Positions 56,605 through 59,083 of a stretch of 59,083 nt of DNA are shown here, piece after piece. The notes beneath the pieces were generated by a model, which saw only the letters and a program-made list of their open reading frames with translations, was not told where the DNA came from and made no database searches. This stretch comes from Chitinophagales bacterium. Its GTDB lineage: Bacteria; Bacteroidota; Bacteroidia; Chitinophagales; Chitinophagaceae. The position numbers were made by a program, and so were the translations under genes. Location of the stretch: positions 1 through 59,083 of the forward strand of contig JAATGJ010000067.1 of the NCBI GenBank assembly GCA_015654695.1, in the 5' to 3' direction. Within the stretch, counting starts at the first letter, position 1; every line of letters starts with the position of its first letter.

Positions 56605-56688
56605 AGCAACGAACAGAGTGAAGCAACGAACCGAGTAAGCATCATCGCGACTGCGAACAAAGTGAAGCAGGAAACAGGAACCCAATAA
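56587..56688 (+). repeat. REP-like junction repeat 17/18
   Basis: GAACAGAGTGAAGCAAC occurs at 56594-56610 and 56611-56627, then GAACCGAGTAAGC, CATCATCGCGACTGCGAACA and AAGTGAAGCAGGAAACAGG. It ends GGA ACC CAA TAA (56677-56688), a decayed counterpart of R-T-E-stop, exactly 11 nt before the ATG of permease 18. Confidence 0.85.
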
Positions 56689-56699
56689 AACTATATCAA

Positions 56700-59083
56700 A
56701 TGATAAAAAACTATTTTAAGATCGCCTGGCGCAGTTTATGGAAAAATAAAACTGCTTCGCTAATCAATATTGCAGGCTTGTCAGTTGGACTGACCTGCTG
56801 CCTGCTTATGGTCTTATATATGCAGCATGAGCTGAGCTATGATAAGTTTCAGGAAAAAGGAGACCGTATCGTTCGTGTTATAATGGAGTATAGCTTTAGC
56901 GGCAGCCCTGTAACAAAAGGAAATTTCACCAGCACAAAAGTTTTTCCCTCCTTCAAAAGGAATTTCCCCGAAGTAGAAGACGGGGTAAGAATGTCTGATC
57001 CCGACAGGCTGGTGAAATATGGCGATAAGATATTTATGGAGAAACAGTTCCTGTATGCAGATTCAACATTCTTCTCCGTCTTTAGCTTTAAATTAGTAAA
57101 GGGAGATCCTGCTACCGTGTTGAAATCGCCTAACATGGTAGTGATCACAGAATCTGCCGCCAAAAAATATTTCGGCAGCGATGACCCCATCGGAAAGACA
57201 TTGCAGGTAACAAGCAACCAGGACAATTATACAGTAACAGGTGTTGCAGAAGATTGTCCTTCTAACTCACAGATAAAATTTGACTTTCTTGCTTCCTTTT
57301 CTTCATTCGGCCCGGCCCAGGAAGAAACGTATTTTAATGCAAACTTTACGACTTACCTGCTGTTAAAAGATAAAGATGCCATTGCTTCGCTCAGGAAGAA
57401 GATAGGGCCGTTCATGAAAAAAGAAATGAGTGAAGACAAAACCGCTTATGTCAATTACCAGTTGGAGCCCTATACCCGCATACACCTTTATTCGCCTTAT
57501 GACGGGTTTGAGGCAAACAGTAATATCACTTATATCTATATAATAGCAGGAATAGCATTACTGGTATTGATCATCGCCTGTTTTACCTATATTAATTTAA
57601 GTACGGCCCGTTCCATGGAGAGAGCGAAGGAAGTGGGAATCAGGAAAGTTTCGGGGGCTTTTCGTTTACAGATATTCTGGCAATTTATCAGTGAATCCTT
57701 TTTGCTGACAACAGTGGCCTTATTACTGAGTTTTGTATTGATCGCTCTTGTATTGCCTTCATTCAACCAATTAGCCGGTAAGAACCTTGATCTTTCTGAT
57801 ATGATGCAATCTTCAGTGCTTATGGCTGCTTTACTTATTGCAGTGGTCATCGCCTTGCTGGCGGGCAGCTACCCCGCTTTGATCTTATCAAAATTTCAGC
57901 CGGTAAAGGTGTTGAAAGGTGTTTTTAAAAATACTTCTTCCGGGGCGTGGCTCAGGCGGTCATTGATCGTTTTTCAATTTGTCATATCCGTATTCCTGGT
58001 GGCGGCGACTATTATCATCAAAGGGCAAATGCACTATATACAGAATAAAAAGCTGGGCTACGACAGGGATCATGTAATGGTAATGAACATTGACCAGAAG
58101 ATCATTGATAAGATTGATCTTTTCAAACTGGAATTGAAAAGCAATGGGAATATACTGGCGGTATCCAAAGCAAACAGCAGCCCCGTGAATATTGCCGGAG
58201 GTTATTCTATGAACAGGGGCGACATCAATTCCGCACAGGCTATGAATACCCGGGGAAACCCAATAGATGATGAATATATCAGGGTTAATGGCATGGAACT
58301 AATCGCCGGTAGCGATCTGGGCAAACAGGATATACTGGATGCGAACAAAGAAGATTACGCAAAGAATTATTATCACTATATCATCAATGAATCAGCGGCT
58401 AAAGCCTTAGGCTGGAAACCGGGAGAAGCGATCGGTAAAAAAATGTTCCTCGGTGAGCAAAGACCTGGTATAGTAAAAGGTGTCATAAAGGATTTTCATT
58501 TTGCTTCTTTGCATAATCCTATTGAACCATTGGTTCTTTTTCCCGGGGGATGGGGCAATATACTTATGGTGAAAGTATCCGGGAACGATTTGTCTAAAAC
58601 CATCGCTTTCATGCAAAACAAATGGAAACAACTGGCTCCTCACCGGCCTTTTGAATATCGTTTTATGGACGAGGATTTCAATAAGCTGTATGATTCAGAA
58701 TTACGTACGGCGAAAGTGTTTAATATTTTTTCAGCCATTGCTATTTTACTGGCTTGTCTAGGATTGTTTGGATTATCCGCTTATTCTGCCAGGCAGCGCA
58801 TCAAAGAGATCGGTATAAGAAAGGTATTGGGAGCCTCCGCGGGAAGTATCACTTTTTTGTTGTCCAATAGTTTTATAAAACTCGTACTTATCGCTTTTAT
58901 AATTGCCATCCCGCTTGTTTGGTTTGTAATGAATAAGTGGCTGCAGGATTTTGCGTATCGTATTAGTATCAGTTGGTGGATGTTTGCGCTGGCAGGTGGC
59001 ATTGCTGTTTTCATTGCATTGCTTACCATCAGTTTCCAGGCAATAAAAGCAGCCATTGCAAACCCGGTGAAGAGCTTGAGAAC
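56700..59083 (+). CDS. duplicated FtsX/MacB-type permease 18, cut by window end
   Basis: The frame from ATG 56700 (MIKNYFKIAWRSLWKNK) stays open for 794 codons to the window edge, which falls within the final NPVKSLRT codons, so at most the last few residues are missing. TM1: GLSVGLTCCLLMVLYM, nearly the TM1 of permease 1 (GLTVGLTCCLL). TM2: IACFTYINLSTARSMERAKEVGIRKVSGA, with serine in the coupling helix. Second domain: VIKDFHFASLHNPI. Half two: CLGLFGLSAYSARQRIKEIGIRKVLGAS. The array may continue past the window. Confidence 0.93.
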   Translation, partial: MIKNYFKIAWRSLWKNKTASLINIAGLSVGLTCCLLMVLYMQHELSYDKFQEKGDRIVRVIMEYSFSGSPVTKGNFTSTKVFPSFKRNFPEVEDGVRMSDPDRLVKYGDKIFMEKQFLYADSTFFSVFSFKLVKGDPATVLKSPNMVVITESAAKKYFGSDDPIGKTLQVTSNQDNYTVTGVAEDCPSNSQIKFDFLASFSSFGPAQEETYFNANFTTYLLLKDKDAIASLRKKIGPFMKKEMSEDKTAYVNYQLEPYTRIHLYSPYDGFEANSNITYIYIIAGIALLVLIIACFTYINLSTARSMERAKEVGIRKVSGAFRLQIFWQFISESFLLTTVALLLSFVLIALVLPSFNQLAGKNLDLSDMMQSSVLMAALLIAVVIALLAGSYPALILSKFQPVKVLKGVFKNTSSGAWLRRSLIVFQFVISVFLVAATIIIKGQMHYIQNKKLGYDRDHVMVMNIDQKIIDKIDLFKLELKSNGNILAVSKANSSPVNIAGGYSMNRGDINSAQAMNTRGNPIDDEYIRVNGMELIAGSDLGKQDILDANKEDYAKNYYHYIINESAAKALGWKPGEAIGKKMFLGEQRPGIVKGVIKDFHFASLHNPIEPLVLFPGGWGNILMVKVSGNDLSKTIAFMQNKWKQLAPHRPFEYRFMDEDFNKLYDSELRTAKVFNIFSAIAILLACLGLFGLSAYSARQRIKEIGIRKVLGASAGSITFLLSNSFIKLVLIAFIIAIPLVWFVMNKWLQDFAYRISISWWMFALAGGIAVFIALLTISFQAIKAAIANPVKSLR

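Noticed and set aside
23253-56688. CRISPR array or integron-like attachment sites
   Set aside because: The repeats are 2-10 kb apart, of uneven length and with genes between them. No cas, integrase or palindromic attC structure is seen.
13617-59083. BceAB-type peptide resistance modules
   Set aside because: BceB has ten TM helices with one large extracellular domain; these proteins have two periplasmic domains and a 4+4 TM layout, as in duplicated MacB/FtsX permeases.

Overview
The window looks like a chromosomal segment of a Bacteroidota bacterium, most likely family Chitinophagaceae or a close relative. The pointers are the gene families (PmoA-type DUF6807 protein, BNR-4 protein, GH88, an NtrY/NtrC pair with a GAYTDA motif), A-rich translation leaders without Shine-Dalgarno sites, and above all the roughly 800-residue duplicated FtsX/MacB permeases ending in NPVKSLRTE. 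No rRNA, tRNA, CRISPR array, transposase or phage gene was seen.

Region 1 (1-8205) is a carbohydrate locus. On the plus strand it has a Gfo/Idh/MocA oxidoreductase (5' end outside the window), a PmoA-like protein, an SGNH/GDSL hydrolase and a zinc alcohol dehydrogenase. Convergent on the minus strand are a BNR-4 protein, a GH88 unsaturated uronyl hydrolase and a fucose/arabinose-isomerase-like protein. Together they suggest breakdown of a uronic-acid-containing, possibly acetylated, plant or algal polysaccharide. No SusC/SusD pair lies in the window.

Region 2 (8274-10965, minus strand) is an NtrC-family sigma-54 activator overlapping its membrane histidine kinase. A 378-bp divergent intergenic region (10966-11343) holds inverted repeats, a tandem 17-bp direct repeat with a palindrome, and a weak sigma-54 promoter candidate.

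Region 3 (11344-59083, plus strand) is an ABC export locus. It has one HlyD-type periplasmic adaptor, one small exported peptide and one MacB/LolD-type ATPase. Then come 18 successive duplicated FtsX permeases (17 that look intact, the last cut by the window edge, and one broken by an in-frame stop near its N-terminus). A single DUF4097 beta-solenoid protein interrupts the run. No second ATPase is present in these 45 kb. Shared permease plan, with residues from the first one: TM1 19-41, periplasmic domain 1 (45-290), TM2-4 with the cytoplasmic motif RA(K/R)E(V/I)G(I/V)RK near 323, TM5 434-456, periplasmic domain 2 (460-680), TM6-8 with R(I/T/V)KEIG(I/V)RKVLGA near 713, and the NPVKSLRTE tail. 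Each chain therefore equals a fused permease pair. My reading is that the two-component system controls the exporter and that the permeases are alternative or specialised partners of one ATPase; this is inference.

The most unusual feature is the architecture of the permease junctions. Tight junctions have the tail stop codon 10-11 nt before the next ATG. Wide junctions carry a REP-like repeat that begins inside the coding tail (it encodes S-L-R-T-E-stop) and usually ends in a vestigial R-T-E-stop string that again sits 10-12 nt before the next ATG. Gene starts are also nearly identical. The array looks like a cassette array built by repeated insertion or recombination at conserved gene ends.
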